The notes under the pieces were generated by a model. The model did no database searches and had not been told where the DNA came from. It was given only the letters and a program-made list of their open reading frames with translations. A stretch of DNA of 64,000 nt from the NCBI RefSeq assembly GCF_030408675.1, contig NZ_CP047200.1:1736001-1800000 (forward strand). Direction: 5' to 3'. Source of the stretch: Corynebacterium durum (lineage in GTDB: Bacteria > Actinomycetota > Actinomycetes > Mycobacteriales > Mycobacteriaceae). The position numbers and the translations under genes were made by a program. Shown here piece after piece: positions 19,992 through 28,544 of this stretch (the stretch's first letter is position 1; every line of letters begins with the position of its first letter).

Positions 19992-20723
19992 TCAGGAACG
20001 CACGAGCGTGCCGATGTGTTCCCCTGCAACCGCCCGGGCAATATTGCCATCCGTCAGCAGATTGAACACCAAAATTGGCATGTCATTGTCCATGCACAAC
20101 GAAAATGCTGTCGCGTCCGCGACCTTGAGTCCCTTCTCGATCACCTCGCGGTGACTGATTTCCGAGAACATCTCCGCATCCGCATTGACGCGAGGATCGT
20201 CGGTGAACACGCCGTCCACGCCCTTCGCCATGAGCAGCACCTCACAGTCAATCTCCAAAGCGCGCTGCGCTGCGGTGGTATCCGTAGAGAAGTACGGCAT
20301 ACCCATACCCGCGCCGAAAATTACTACACGCCCCTTCTCTAGGTGACGTTTCGCACGCAACGGCAGGTACGGTTCCGACACCTGCGCCATGTTGATGGCG
20401 GTCTGCACACGGCAGTCGACGCCCTGCTGTTCCAGGAAATCCTGCAACGCCAGGCAGTTCATCACCGTGCCGAGCATGCCCATGTAGTCCGAACGCGCGC
20501 GATCCATCCCACGCTGCTGCAACTGCGCACCGCGGAAGAAGTTACCGCCGCCGATGACCACACACACTTCCGTGCCGCTCTTGGCCACCTCAGCAATCTG
20601 CCGAGCCACATTCTGAACTACATCAGGATCAACGCCAACTCCCCCGCCGCCGAACATCTCACCACCCAACTTCAGCATTACTCGCTTATAAGCTCGACGC
20701 CTCTTATTGTCAGGTGCGGTCAC
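19992..20723 (-). CDS. pyrH: UMP kinase
   Basis: Phosphorylates UMP to UDP; a hexameric bacterial enzyme of the amino-acid-kinase fold. Seen are [12 protein letters not shown] at the N-terminus, the GGGNFFRG loop, [17 protein letters not shown] and the [15 protein letters not shown] segment. GTG at 20723 is preferred because AAGGAG lies eight bases upstream; the frame stays open to 20807. Normally tsf directly precedes it; here an AT-rich 2.9-kb insertion separates the two. Confidence 0.96.
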   Translation of the reverse strand: MTAPDNKRRRAYKRVMLKLGGEMFGGGGVGVDPDVVQNVARQIAEVAKSGTEVCVVIGGGNFFRGAQLQQRGMDRARSDYMGMLGTVMNCLALQDFLEQQGVDCRVQTAINMAQVSEPYLPLRAKRHLEKGRVVIFGAGMGMPYFSTDTTAAQRALEIDCEVLLMAKGVDGVFTDDPRVNADAEMFSEISHREVIEKGLKVADATAFSLCMDNDMPILVFNLLTDGNIARAVAGEHIGTLVRS

Positions 20724-20814
20724 CGTCCGGTCTCCTTGCTCTTCTGCTGTGGTCTCGGCTCTACTGCGGTCACTGTTGAGCGACGCCGTGGGTGCTGCAC
20801 ACAGCAATCACGCT

Positions 20815-20824
20815 TATCGACGCC
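20815..20824 (+). repeat. Intergenic copy of TATCGACGCC motif
   Basis: One of the 15 exact copies of this 10-mer in the window, here outside any coding region, about 90 bases upstream of the pyrH start. With the copy at 30532 it shows the motif is not simply a result of codon choice. Confidence 0.7.
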
Positions 20825-20829
20825 GCGCC

Positions 20830-22393
20830 AATGATCGCACCCAATCCTACCGCACCCCCACCTCGGCGCATGCTAAGCGTACTATCAGACACTGTCGGGG
20901 GTAATGATAGTGTGACCACTCACCTACCCCATATCCAATTTCCCGCCGCTTTTCTTTTATCTTAATATTTTTCAACGAAGGATATGTTCTACGCGTCACA
21001 TCCTCACTATGTGCCATACACAAAGTCATGGTAGAAGAAAACGGCATACTTTGTAACTATAACGCACCGATATTTACGAGACTAAAAAATTTTGAAAATT
21101 GTATATGTACGCCCTATTCCCTCACGCCAACCAGGGGAATATTATACTTTTTCGCAGGGGGAATAGATAGCGCATTGCACACAAGCTCTCCGCGCTTAAA
21201 AACACCCCTGAGCTGCTACAATAAAGGAAAAATGCGATGACATGAACCGAAGGTGAACTCTATAGATTCTACACAGACAAGGACATCGTAACTACCTATG
21301 AGAAAATGATCAAATCAGTAGGATCACAGCTAGGATTTACTCATGGCTACATAGAATTTAACGACGAGAAGAACATTTTATTTTATCGCGATTCAGCCAT
21401 GCTTGATTCACATCTCGAAAACGGGTATCACCTTGACCACAATGGCGAAGGCTGCTTTGGAATCGAGAGCAAAAATATCAGCATGAATCACATAGCAAAT
21501 TTACACACATTTGACACGTTAAATGATGTTGCCCCTTACGACATAAATTTGATATTTAAAGACGCGTATTATTATCTCTTCGTACTACCCGAACCGGTTG
21601 AGACATCCCCGCTTTCCGCCAGGATATTAAGATTATCCTCTTGCGTTCTGAACAACACTTTTTAAAGTAGAGTGCAAATAAACTATATTAGCCATGTAGC
21701 GAAAATAATATTCCCGCACGACGCTACACTACTCCATAAGACTCGAATCACGCACGCAACCGCCACAGAGCAAAGACTCAACGATGTTTTTACCACACAT
21801 GACACCGTGTAATAACATCGATATTCTATAACTCCTTTCATCATGGTCAGGCGTACCACTACCTGCATATTCGATATCGAGAGAGTGACCGCCTTCATAG
21901 AGCGTCCCACTGCAAACATTACGGCGACCACCACCCAGCAGTTCCATTAAAAGACCACGTCAGAGCACATTTTTCTATTAAAAAAGCAATCTCCGCAGTA
22001 AAAATATCTACTTCACCTGTCTCGATACACCCCGCCAAAGTGTTACATCGACTCCGCTGGTAGCAGTAGCAATGCAGGTCAACGCGATTTCGCTACCCCC
22101 GCTTTGGTGTGAAGGTTTTATTCCCCAACAGACTTGCATAGTATGACCATTGCAGACAGCAAGTTGCATTTGTTTAGCAACTCAAGTGTCTTGCACACAT
22201 ATACCCAAATACAAGCTCCTTTATTGAACAACGCAGAGTAAGCCACATCATAGGCTGCGGGGACAGCACAAAGTTAGTCTGCGACATTTGCGACATACCG
22301 ATTCGTTGGCGCTACCATGCCAACATCATGTGGGGAACAACCTTATCCTTTCATTGCCATTTTCACATCGAAAAGTGGAGGATTCACTTTCAA
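20830..22393. other. AT-rich accessory island between pyrH and tsf
   Basis: About 1.6 kb visibly richer in A+T than its surroundings, with many short A/T runs (for example 20940-20970 and 21680-21700). It holds one broken gene (21237-21665) and no other supportable coding sequence. The stretch 21666-22393 has no convincing gene; small hairpins such as AGTTGC/GCAACT near 22161-22182 are present. It carries none of the TNTCGACGCC motifs that occur about every 2.5 kb elsewhere, which supports foreign origin. Confidence 0.6.
21237..21665 (+). pseudogene. Broken hypothetical gene with stop at codon 3
   Basis: AAAGGA eight bases before ATG 21237 looks like a real translation start, but codon 3 is TGA (ATG ACA TGA). 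After it the same frame runs without interruption for 139 codons (TEGELYRFYTDKDIVTTYEKM...) to TAA at 21663. No in-frame ATG, GTG or TTG occurs before ATG 21306, which lacks a ribosome-binding site. The product (DEKNILFYRD, YHLDHNGEGCFGIESKN, KDAYYYLFVLPEPVE) matches no family I know. Base composition is AT-rich, unlike neighbours, suggesting transfer then inactivation. A sequencing error at the stop, or a short product from 21306, are alternatives. Confidence 0.55.
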
Positions 22394-23503
22394 ATGAACA
22401 CCAAACGATCGCTCAAAAGAGCGGTGCCCAGCGCAATCATTGCGGTACTTGCTACTGGCTTCATCCTTTCGCCACAAGCCATGGCTCAATCATCATCGTC
22501 AAGTGATCTAGGCTCACTCTCCTCAAACGGATCTGCAAGCAAGCATCAAACCGATAAGACCAAGACCGGGCAGGACTCACAGACCTCAGTCAGCAGCAAG
22601 AGCATTCTCAAGCAGAATGAAACGCTTCGTGTTGGCCAGTCACTCCGCTCAGAGAACGGCAAGTTTGAAGCTCAGATGCAGGAAGACGGTAACCTGGTCA
22701 TCCAGGGAGAGAATAAGACCGTCACTTGGTCGACAAACGTCAAGAAGACTGGTGACTTCAAAGAGCTAGTCATGCAGCAAGATGGCAACCTAGTTCTCTA
22801 CATTGACCATCAAGCTGTATGGGCATCGCACACCGAAACCTCCAACGCAAACTGCCTTACCTTGACCAATGAGGGTGCCCTCCAGGTCAAGAAAGATGAG
22901 AGCGTTGTATGGGATTCATCAAAGTCTGGTGATAAGGCCGACACCAAGAAAGACGACAAGGCACCAAGCCAAGACGCCAAGAAGGACGACAAGTCCAAGG
23001 ACGCACAGAAAACTGATGCGCCTAAGAAGGACGACAAGCCAAAGGCCGACGCTCCGAAGGACGATAAACCGAAGGCTGACCCCCCGAAAAATGATCAGCC
23101 AAAGCCCGAGGCTAATCCAGCAGAAGGTAAGTTCAAGGAATTCACCGACCAGACCATGGGCAAGCCAATTTGTAACCATGGTGCCTGCGAGTGCGTTGCA
23201 CTATTCAACCACTACAACGAGCAAATTCTTGGTCATGGATTCATCCAGGTGGGAGCCGCCAAAGATCTACATGCAGCTGCTCCCGATGCAAATTGGGAGA
23301 AGCTGCCAGCCAGCGCCACGCCCCGTAAAGGAGACGTAGCAATCTGGGGCCACACCTGGCAATACAGCCCTTACGGGCATGTAGCCGTTGTCGAAAGCGA
23401 TGCCGGTGATCATCTCAACGTCATTTCGCAAAACCCAGGAGCAACTAGGCAGATGCCCCTTCCCAAGACCAGTTTGGTAGGATACCTGCGCCCCAAGCTG
23501 TAG
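22394..23503 (+). CDS. Secreted bulb-type lectin / CHAP-domain cell-wall protein
   Basis: A 369-residue exported protein. The Sec signal peptide is residues 1-31 with an AMA|Q cleavage site. A Ser-rich linker leads to a bulb-type mannose-binding lectin domain (about 70-175) with repeats of the QxDGNLV type (QEDGNLVIQ, QQDGNLVLY) and WSTN/WASH turns. A charged linker of Lys/Asp/Pro repeats (KDDKPKAD-like, about 180-240) follows. The C-terminal CHAP domain (about 250-369) has the nucleophile region CECVALFNHY (Cys267) and GHVAVVE (His329), fitting a peptidoglycan amidase or endopeptidase. ATG 22394 is chosen to give the signal peptide; GGAGG lies 12 bases upstream, a long spacing. Its own terminator follows. 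Confidence 0.85.
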   Translation: MNTKRSLKRAVPSAIIAVLATGFILSPQAMAQSSSSSDLGSLSSNGSASKHQTDKTKTGQDSQTSVSSKSILKQNETLRVGQSLRSENGKFEAQMQEDGNLVIQGENKTVTWSTNVKKTGDFKELVMQQDGNLVLYIDHQAVWASHTETSNANCLTLTNEGALQVKKDESVVWDSSKSGDKADTKKDDKAPSQDAKKDDKSKDAQKTDAPKKDDKPKADAPKDDKPKADPPKNDQPKPEANPAEGKFKEFTDQTMGKPICNHGACECVALFNHYNEQILGHGFIQVGAAKDLHAAAPDANWEKLPASATPRKGDVAIWGHTWQYSPYGHVAVVESDAGDHLNVISQNPGATRQMPLPKTSLVGYLRPKL

Positions 23504-23527
23504 CATCTTAGCAGTATTTATCAGAGC

Positions 23528-23588
23528 CAAAGCTATGGAGGCTTTCTGTCCGGTCAACTGACCAGGCAAGAAAGCCTCCATAGCTTTG
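23528..23588 (+). terminator. Terminator of lectin-CHAP gene
   Basis: A perfect 20-bp stem: the arm at 23528-23547 (CAAAGCTATGGAGGCTTTCT) pairs with 23569-23588. The loop contains a further small palindrome, GGTCA-AC-TGACC. It begins 25 bases after the stop codon. The arms are unusually long for a simple terminator. Confidence 0.8.
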
Positions 23589-23601
23589 TATATGCCATAA
23601 A

Positions 23602-23635
23602 AATCCCCCGCAGCCACTCACAGCTGCGGGGGATT
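23602..23635 (-). terminator. Rho-independent terminator of tsf
   Basis: Read on the minus strand: AATCCCCCGCAG, a 10-base loop, CTGCGGGGGATT, then TTTTTAT. It lies 20 bases after the tsf stop and back-to-back with the terminator of the lectin-CHAP gene. Confidence 0.9.
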
Positions 23636-23654
23636 CTGGCTTTAGCTCAAAAGC

Positions 23655-24485
23655 TTAGTTGTGCTGCCCAACTTCGAAGCGCACAAAGCCGGTGAGGGTG
23701 ACGCCTGCGTCATCCATGACCTGCTTGACGGTCTTCTTGCTGTCAGCGACAGATGCCTGCTCGTTGAGCACGACATCTTTGTAGAAGCCGTTCATGCGGC
23801 CTTCCACGATCTTCGGCAGAGCTGCTTCCGGCTTGCCCTCTTCGCGGGTGATCTTTTCCTGGGTGGCACGTTCTTTTTCAACGACTTCCGCAGGAACATC
23901 TTCGCGGTTGAGGTAGGTGGCTTTCATAGCAGCAACCTGCATGGCGGCACCATGAGCAGCCTCAGCGGCTGCGTCACCTTCACCGGTGTAGGTGACCAGC
24001 ACGCCCACTGCCGGGGGCAGGTCGGCGGCGCGGTGGTGCAGGTAGACGGCCAGCTTGTCGCCTTCGAGGGTAGCTGCGCGGCGCAGTTCCAGCTTCTCGC
24101 CAATCTTGGCGGAAAGTTCCTGGATGGCATCGACGGCTTTCTTGCCCTCTACTTCAGCGTTGTGGAGCTCTTCAACGGTGTTGGCTTTGACGGCTGCTGC
24201 GGCGGCGGCAATCTTGGCAGCGAACTCTTTGAATTCACTGTTCTTTGCCACGAAGTCGGTTTCAGAGTTGATTTCAACAATGGTGTTACCGGACACGGCA
24301 ACAAGACCTTCGGCTGCGGTGCGCTCGGCACGCTTTCCGACGTCCTTGGCACCCTTGATGCGCAGGATCTCTACGGCCTTGTCAAAGTCACCGTCGGTTT
24401 CTGCGAGAGCTTTTTTGCAGTCGAGCATGCCAGCTCCGGTGATCTCGCGGAGCTTCTTTACGTCTGCAGCGGTGTAGTTCGCCAT
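23655..24485 (-). CDS. tsf: Elongation factor Ts
   Basis: Guanine nucleotide exchange factor for EF-Tu. 276 residues. The N-terminal UBA-like module [27 protein letters not shown] and the family segment [11 protein letters not shown] are clear. It follows rpsB at 51 bases in the universal rpsB-tsf order and ends in a strong terminator, so it is the end of that operon here. Confidence 0.98.
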   Translation of the reverse strand: MANYTAADVKKLREITGAGMLDCKKALAETDGDFDKAVEILRIKGAKDVGKRAERTAAEGLVAVSGNTIVEINSETDFVAKNSEFKEFAAKIAAAAAAVKANTVEELHNAEVEGKKAVDAIQELSAKIGEKLELRRAATLEGDKLAVYLHHRAADLPPAVGVLVTYTGEGDAAAEAAHGAAMQVAAMKATYLNREDVPAEVVEKERATQEKITREEGKPEAALPKIVEGRMNGFYKDVVLNEQASVADSKKTVKQVMDDAGVTLTGFVRFEVGQHN

Positions 24486-24536
24486 ACTGGGGCGATCCTC
24501 CTTGAATATGGGGTGTTTAATGTCGCACAGGTGAAA

Positions 24537-25382
24537 TTATTCGGCGGCCGTGTCGGTGGCGGCGTCAGCTTCTGCGCTTGCCTCAGCGTCAGCGGCGGCG
24601 TCGACAACCTCAGCAGCTGCCTCAACCTTGGCTGCTACCTCTACCTTTTCGGCGTCGCCAGCTGCTTCTTTAGCGGCTGCGAGTTCGCGCTCGGAACGTG
24701 CCTTCTTGCCTTCAGCCACGGCGGTGGAGATGAGGCGGGAGAGCAGACCGGTGGAGCGGATGGCGTCGTCGTTGCCTGGGATCGGGTAGTCAACAACATC
24801 GGGGTCACAGTTGGTGTCCAGGATAGCCACAACGGGGATGTTCAGCTTCTGAGCCTCGGACACGGCGATGTGCTCTTTGTTGGTGTCAATGATCCAGAGA
24901 GCGGAAGGAATCTTGGACATGTCTGCGATGCCGCCGAGGACGCGCTCCAGCTTGGTGCGCTCGCGGGTCAGCATGAGGATTTCCTTCTTGGTGCGGCCTT
25001 CGTAGCCGTTTTCAGCTGCGTCCATGGCCTGCAGTTCCTTCATGCGGCTGAGGCTCTTGGACACGGTCTGGAAGTTGGTGAGCATGCCGCCCAACCAGCG
25101 GTGGTTGACGTAGGGCATGCCAACGCGCTCAGCCTCGTTTTTAACTGCTTCCTGAGCTTGCTTTTTGGTACCAACGAAGAGGATGGTGCCACCGTGTGCA
25201 ACGGTTTCCTTGACAAACTCGAATGCTTTGTCGATGTAGGTCAGGGTCTGCTGCAGGTCAATGATGTAGATGCCGTTGCGGTCAGTGAAGATGAAGCGCT
25301 TCATCTTCGGATTCCAGCGGCGGGTCTGGTGGCCAAAGTGGACACCGGCATCGAGAAGCTCGCGCATGGTTACAACTGCCAT
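24537..25382 (-). CDS. rpsB: 30S ribosomal protein S2
   Basis: Small-subunit ribosomal protein, 281 residues. The N-terminus [27 protein letters not shown] and the [17 protein letters not shown] segment are diagnostic. The last 50 residues are an Ala/Glu/Asp-rich tail typical of actinobacteria. It is the first gene of the rpsB-tsf operon, divergent from the M23 peptidase. Confidence 0.98.
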   Translation of the reverse strand: MAVVTMRELLDAGVHFGHQTRRWNPKMKRFIFTDRNGIYIIDLQQTLTYIDKAFEFVKETVAHGGTILFVGTKKQAQEAVKNEAERVGMPYVNHRWLGGMLTNFQTVSKSLSRMKELQAMDAAENGYEGRTKKEILMLTRERTKLERVLGGIADMSKIPSALWIIDTNKEHIAVSEAQKLNIPVVAILDTNCDPDVVDYPIPGNDDAIRSTGLLSRLISTAVAEGKKARSERELAAAKEAAGDAEKVEVAAKVEAAAEVVDAAADAEASAEADAATDTAAE

Positions 25383-25713
25383 GGGAATGCTCCCTCTCTT
25401 TCAGTAGTTTCGGTTTTCCAACATGTGCGGGTTTTGCCCGCACCCTAGCGGCCATCAGTCACAGCAACACCCCCAACTACCGCGTAGTCAGGGGACCTTG
25501 TTGTGCGCTAGTGCGTGACCGCGCGTAGTCAACGCGCACGTGTGCGCATTGCTCGCAACACTTTACGCCTGTTTCCAGCGACTTTCAAACCTCACCCCCG
25601 GTTTTCCACAGCGCAGTCAGCAACCCCGACACCTGATGGCCACACAGGCCACACCCTTCCCATCTTCCACAAGGCCAAAGCACGCCAACCTAGCGAGCGG
25701 CAACACTGAAAAC
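25383..25713. other. Intergenic region between rpsB and M23 peptidase gene
   Basis: 331 bases holding the divergent promoters and the rpsB leader. The G+C-rich segment around 25500-25550 (CGCGCGTAGTCAACGCGCACGTG) contains short overlapping palindromes. No gene, tRNA or clear -10/-35 pair could be assigned. Confidence 0.4.
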
Positions 25714-26190
25714 ATGAGGAAAATAGTCATCGCCGCACTCACCGCCTTAACGCTCTTAGTTTTCCCGCCTCCCGCCATAGCCTATGTGGATCCGACCACG
25801 GGTGCCCCGGGTCCAGGACGGGTGTTGCGTGCTTTTGACAAGCCGGAACATAACTGGTTACCGGGTCACCGGGGCGTCGATATGCAGCTTGAGGTGGGCG
25901 ACACAGTACGCGCCGCAGACGATGGCGTAGTGGCGTTTGTTGGCATGGTGGCGGGTACGCCAGTGGTGTCCATTGATCATGCGGATGGTATTCGCACCAC
26001 CTACCAGCCGGTTCACGCCCGGGTTGCGCAGGGTGAGCGGGTTCATGCGGGTCAGGAGATCGGCACGCTGGCACCTCCGACGGACGGCTGGCCGGGTTTG
26101 CATTGGGGTGCGAAGCGCGGGAAGGATTACCTCAATCCCCTGAGCCTGCTTGCCGAACCGCACATCAGGCTCAAACCGGTCGCCGCCTGA
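25714..26190 (+). CDS. Secreted M23-family peptidase (LytM-like, degenerate HxH)
   Basis: A 158-residue exported protein. The signal peptide is residues 1-23 (MRKIVIAALTALTLLV...AIA). The M23 domain has HRGVDM (zinc His and Asp, HxxxD) near residue 51 and a final GLHWG. In canonical LytM enzymes the last motif is HxH; here the first His is Gly, so the general-base His is missing while the zinc-ligand His remains. CLHWG/GLHWG variants are common in actinobacterial M23 proteins, some of which may be activators rather than hydrolases. ATG 25714 is chosen to give the signal peptide. Convergent with xerC, six bases between stops. Confidence 0.85.
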   Translation: MRKIVIAALTALTLLVFPPPAIAYVDPTTGAPGPGRVLRAFDKPEHNWLPGHRGVDMQLEVGDTVRAADDGVVAFVGMVAGTPVVSIDHADGIRTTYQPVHARVAQGERVHAGQEIGTLAPPTDGWPGLHWGAKRGKDYLNPLSLLAEPHIRLKPVAA

Positions 26191-26196
26191 AGCACC

Positions 26197-27123
26197 CTAA
26201 GCACGAGGATGGGCGTTTTTGTAAGCGTCGCGAAGCCGCTGCGCACTCACATGCGTGTAAATCTGCGTGGTCTGCAGTGAGGAATGCCCCAGCATTTCCT
26301 GAACAACACGCAGGTCAGCACCACCCTCCAGCATGTGCGTGGCAGCGCTATGCCGAAGCCCATGCGGACTCGTGTCCGCCAACCCCGCCTGCGCGGCGGC
26401 GCGCTTCACCACGCGCTGTACCTGCCGGGGATTAATGCGTGCGCCCCGTTTGCCCACAAAGAGCGCCTGCTCCCCCGGCGCGGCCAGCTGCCCACGGCCG
26501 TTATTTTCCCATGCCGCGATCGCCTCCAGCGCCACAGATCCCAGCGGCACCACCCGCTCTTTGTCACCTTTGCCGCGGACCTTGGCACTGCCGCGCGACC
26601 TATCCACGCTGTTGACGTCCAGTCCGCATAGCTCGGACACTCGCAACCCCGACGCGTAGAGCACTTCTAGCATGGCAACGTCGCGCAAGAACTCCGGTTC
26701 GCTTGTTAACGCCGCGTTATCCATCAGCGTCGCCGCATCTTTCTGTTTCAGTACGTGCGGCAAGTGTTTCCCAGCCTTCGGGGTGACCAGGCGCGCGGCG
26801 ACATCGCTGGCCACGTATCCTTTTTTGGCCGCCCAAGTGGAAAATCCTTTGAGCGCCGCTGTACGACGTGCCAGGGTTGTCCGTGCTTTTCCTTCAGCTG
26901 CGGCCTGTGCCAGCCACTGCCGCATAGTGAGCAGCGTGAAGTCCTCCCACGAGGGATGCTGGGCGATAAACGTGGAGATGTCAGATGTGTAGCCTTTGAT
27001 TGTTGCTGGCGACTTGCCGCGCAGGAGCGCTAGTTCCTCTGCGTAGTCTTCCAGCGCTAATTGAACAGCAGAAGGCGGCACCGTGGACTTCACGTGTGCC
27101 GCCTCTGCTTCTGACTCACCCAT
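26197..27123 (-). CDS. xerC: Tyrosine recombinase XerC
   Basis: A 308-residue tyrosine recombinase that resolves chromosome dimers at dif with XerD. N-terminal SAM-like domain (about 15-105), then the catalytic domain with Arg in ASGLRVSELCGL, HGLRHSAATHM (His-x-x-Arg), His in MLGHSSLQTT and nucleophile Tyr in IYTHV. The position next to dprA and rpsB is standard for actinobacterial xerC. Confidence 0.95.
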   Translation of the reverse strand: MGESEAEAAHVKSTVPPSAVQLALEDYAEELALLRGKSPATIKGYTSDISTFIAQHPSWEDFTLLTMRQWLAQAAAEGKARTTLARRTAALKGFSTWAAKKGYVASDVAARLVTPKAGKHLPHVLKQKDAATLMDNAALTSEPEFLRDVAMLEVLYASGLRVSELCGLDVNSVDRSRGSAKVRGKGDKERVVPLGSVALEAIAAWENNGRGQLAAPGEQALFVGKRGARINPRQVQRVVKRAAAQAGLADTSPHGLRHSAATHMLEGGADLRVVQEMLGHSSLQTTQIYTHVSAQRLRDAYKNAHPRA

Positions 27124-27241
27124 AGTGCATAACCCTAGCGCCTAGACTCCCTGCGCTGAGAAGGGCGCGCCCTTCACCCGCTTTGCGGGGTCTCTATGGC
27201 AGTGACATCAAAGGAACCAGCCCGAACCTCTCATGTCTAAC

Positions 27242-27260
27242 TTAGGCTTGCCTCACCAAC
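27242..27260. promoter_or_regulatory. Possible DtxR-type iron box
   Basis: TTAGGCTTGCCTCACCAAC matches 14 of 19 positions of the corynebacterial DtxR consensus TWAGGTTAGSCTAACCTWA. It lies 119 bases upstream of xerC in a 233-base gap that holds no gene. Either it regulates xerC, or it is a remnant of a lost iron-uptake gene, or it is chance. Confidence 0.3.
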
Positions 27261-27356
27261 ATTAGCGCACCCTCACCAACTTTGACAACCCCCTTTTCCA
27301 ACTTTTTGATGATGCCGCTGCCATCAGGTCTATGATCTGCATTTTTGCGCGTCACA

Positions 27357-28544
27357 CTAGCCCCGCCGCCACATCACGCCCTCCCGCACGACAAGTCCGC
27401 GTTTTGCCAAATCAACAAGCACATGCACAGTCAACGGCAATGGCAACCCGCTTTCCTGAGCAACGCTTTCCGCATCTAAACCCGTCTCATCAGCGGAACT
27501 CTCAGCAGGAAGCGCGTCAAAGACCCGCATCTCCGACCGCGATAACCCCTGGATCGGCGATGCCGCAAACTGCAGTTCATACTGCTCAGCCGAATCCAAC
27601 GTACCCACCGCGCCCAGCAGTGCGCGCACGTCATCAGCCGACGCCACCAGCTGAGCACGGCCATCCTTAATGCGCTCATGACAGCCGAGGGAATTGATAT
27701 GTGTAATCGGCCCGGGAACCGCCATGGCCACCCGTCCAAGCCCGCTAGCCCACGTCAACGTATTCAACGCGCCCGAACGCCATCCGGCCTCCATGACCAC
27801 CACACCCTGTGACAAGGCTGCCACCAGGCGATTACGCGTGAGAAACCGATGCCGCGCAGGAGCCACCCCCGGAGGATACTCGCTGACCAACGCTCCACCT
27901 AACGCCAAAATCCGGTCAAACAACCCGGCATTCCGTGCGGGGTACACGCGATCAAGCCCACATGCAGACACCACCACCGTGGCACCACCCGAGGCAATGA
28001 CCTGCTCATGCGCAACAGTATCCACACCCAACGCACCACCAGACACAATCACCCAGTGGTGTTCCACCAACCCCGAGACCAGAAGCCTGGTCGCCTCCAT
28101 CCCATACCGCGAGATAGCACGAGTGCCCACCACACCAACGCTATGGGCACACAAACCCGCAAGCATTCCGCCCCGCACCCACAGCGCATGCGGCTGCACC
28201 GCATCCTCCTGATAGGTCCGGGCATGTTCGCTCTTCCCCGACTGTGCGAACCCAAACGCATGATCAAACTCCGCATGCGGCCATTCCCGATCATCCGGCG
28301 TGACCAAGCGACCACCCAGCGCGCTTACGGCAGCAAGGTCTTCGGCCGAGCGTTCCCAGTCCCACCGTGATCGTGTCTGACGCAACAGCCCCTCCCCGAT
28401 CCACTCCTCACGGTGTTTAATCCCCCACACAATACGTTCCACATCATGCCCAGCATTCAGAAGCGCCTGTACATGAGCATTCGGCCCCTCAACCACGCGC
28501 GACAGGTACGCCCACGCCAGCCTACGGCGATCATTCTCATTCAT
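27357..28544 (-). CDS. dprA: DNA processing protein DprA
   Basis: A 395-residue DprA/Smf-family protein that binds single-stranded DNA and loads RecA in natural transformation. The Rossmann-like core contains GVVGTRAISRYGMEATR, SGGALGVDTVAHEQ, YPPGVAPARHRFLTRNRLVAALSQGVVVMEAGWRSGAL and VPGPI. A C-terminal winged-helix region (about 325-395) is present. It starts within the last four bases of comM (ATGA overlap). Confidence 0.93.
   Translation of the reverse strand: MNENDRRRLAWAYLSRVVEGPNAHVQALLNAGHDVERIVWGIKHREEWIGEGLLRQTRSRWDWERSAEDLAAVSALGGRLVTPDDREWPHAEFDHAFGFAQSGKSEHARTYQEDAVQPHALWVRGGMLAGLCAHSVGVVGTRAISRYGMEATRLLVSGLVEHHWVIVSGGALGVDTVAHEQVIASGGATVVVSACGLDRVYPARNAGLFDRILALGGALVSEYPPGVAPARHRFLTRNRLVAALSQGVVVMEAGWRSGALNTLTWASGLGRVAMAVPGPITHINSLGCHERIKDGRAQLVASADDVRALLGAVGTLDSAEQYELQFAASPIQGLSRSEMRVFDALPAESSADETGLDAESVAQESGLPLPLTVHVLVDLAKRGLVVREGVMWRRG

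Noticed and set aside
21028..21240. A 70-codon plus-strand frame upstream of the broken gene
   Set aside because: No start signal and the end overlaps the likely leader of the broken gene; composition looks random.
21729..21947. A 72-codon minus-strand frame in the AT-rich island with a protein-like sequence
   Set aside because: No ribosome-binding site, no family resemblance, and it closes quickly upstream; it could be a remnant but cannot be supported.
22021..22393. A possible c-di-AMP riboswitch upstream of the lectin-CHAP gene
   Set aside because: Such switches precede wall hydrolase genes in actinobacteria, but the conserved sequence blocks are not visible here.
23661..25448. A 595-codon plus-strand frame opposite tsf and rpsB
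   Set aside because: It lies antisense to two certain ribosomal/translation genes; long antisense frames are expected in this codon usage.
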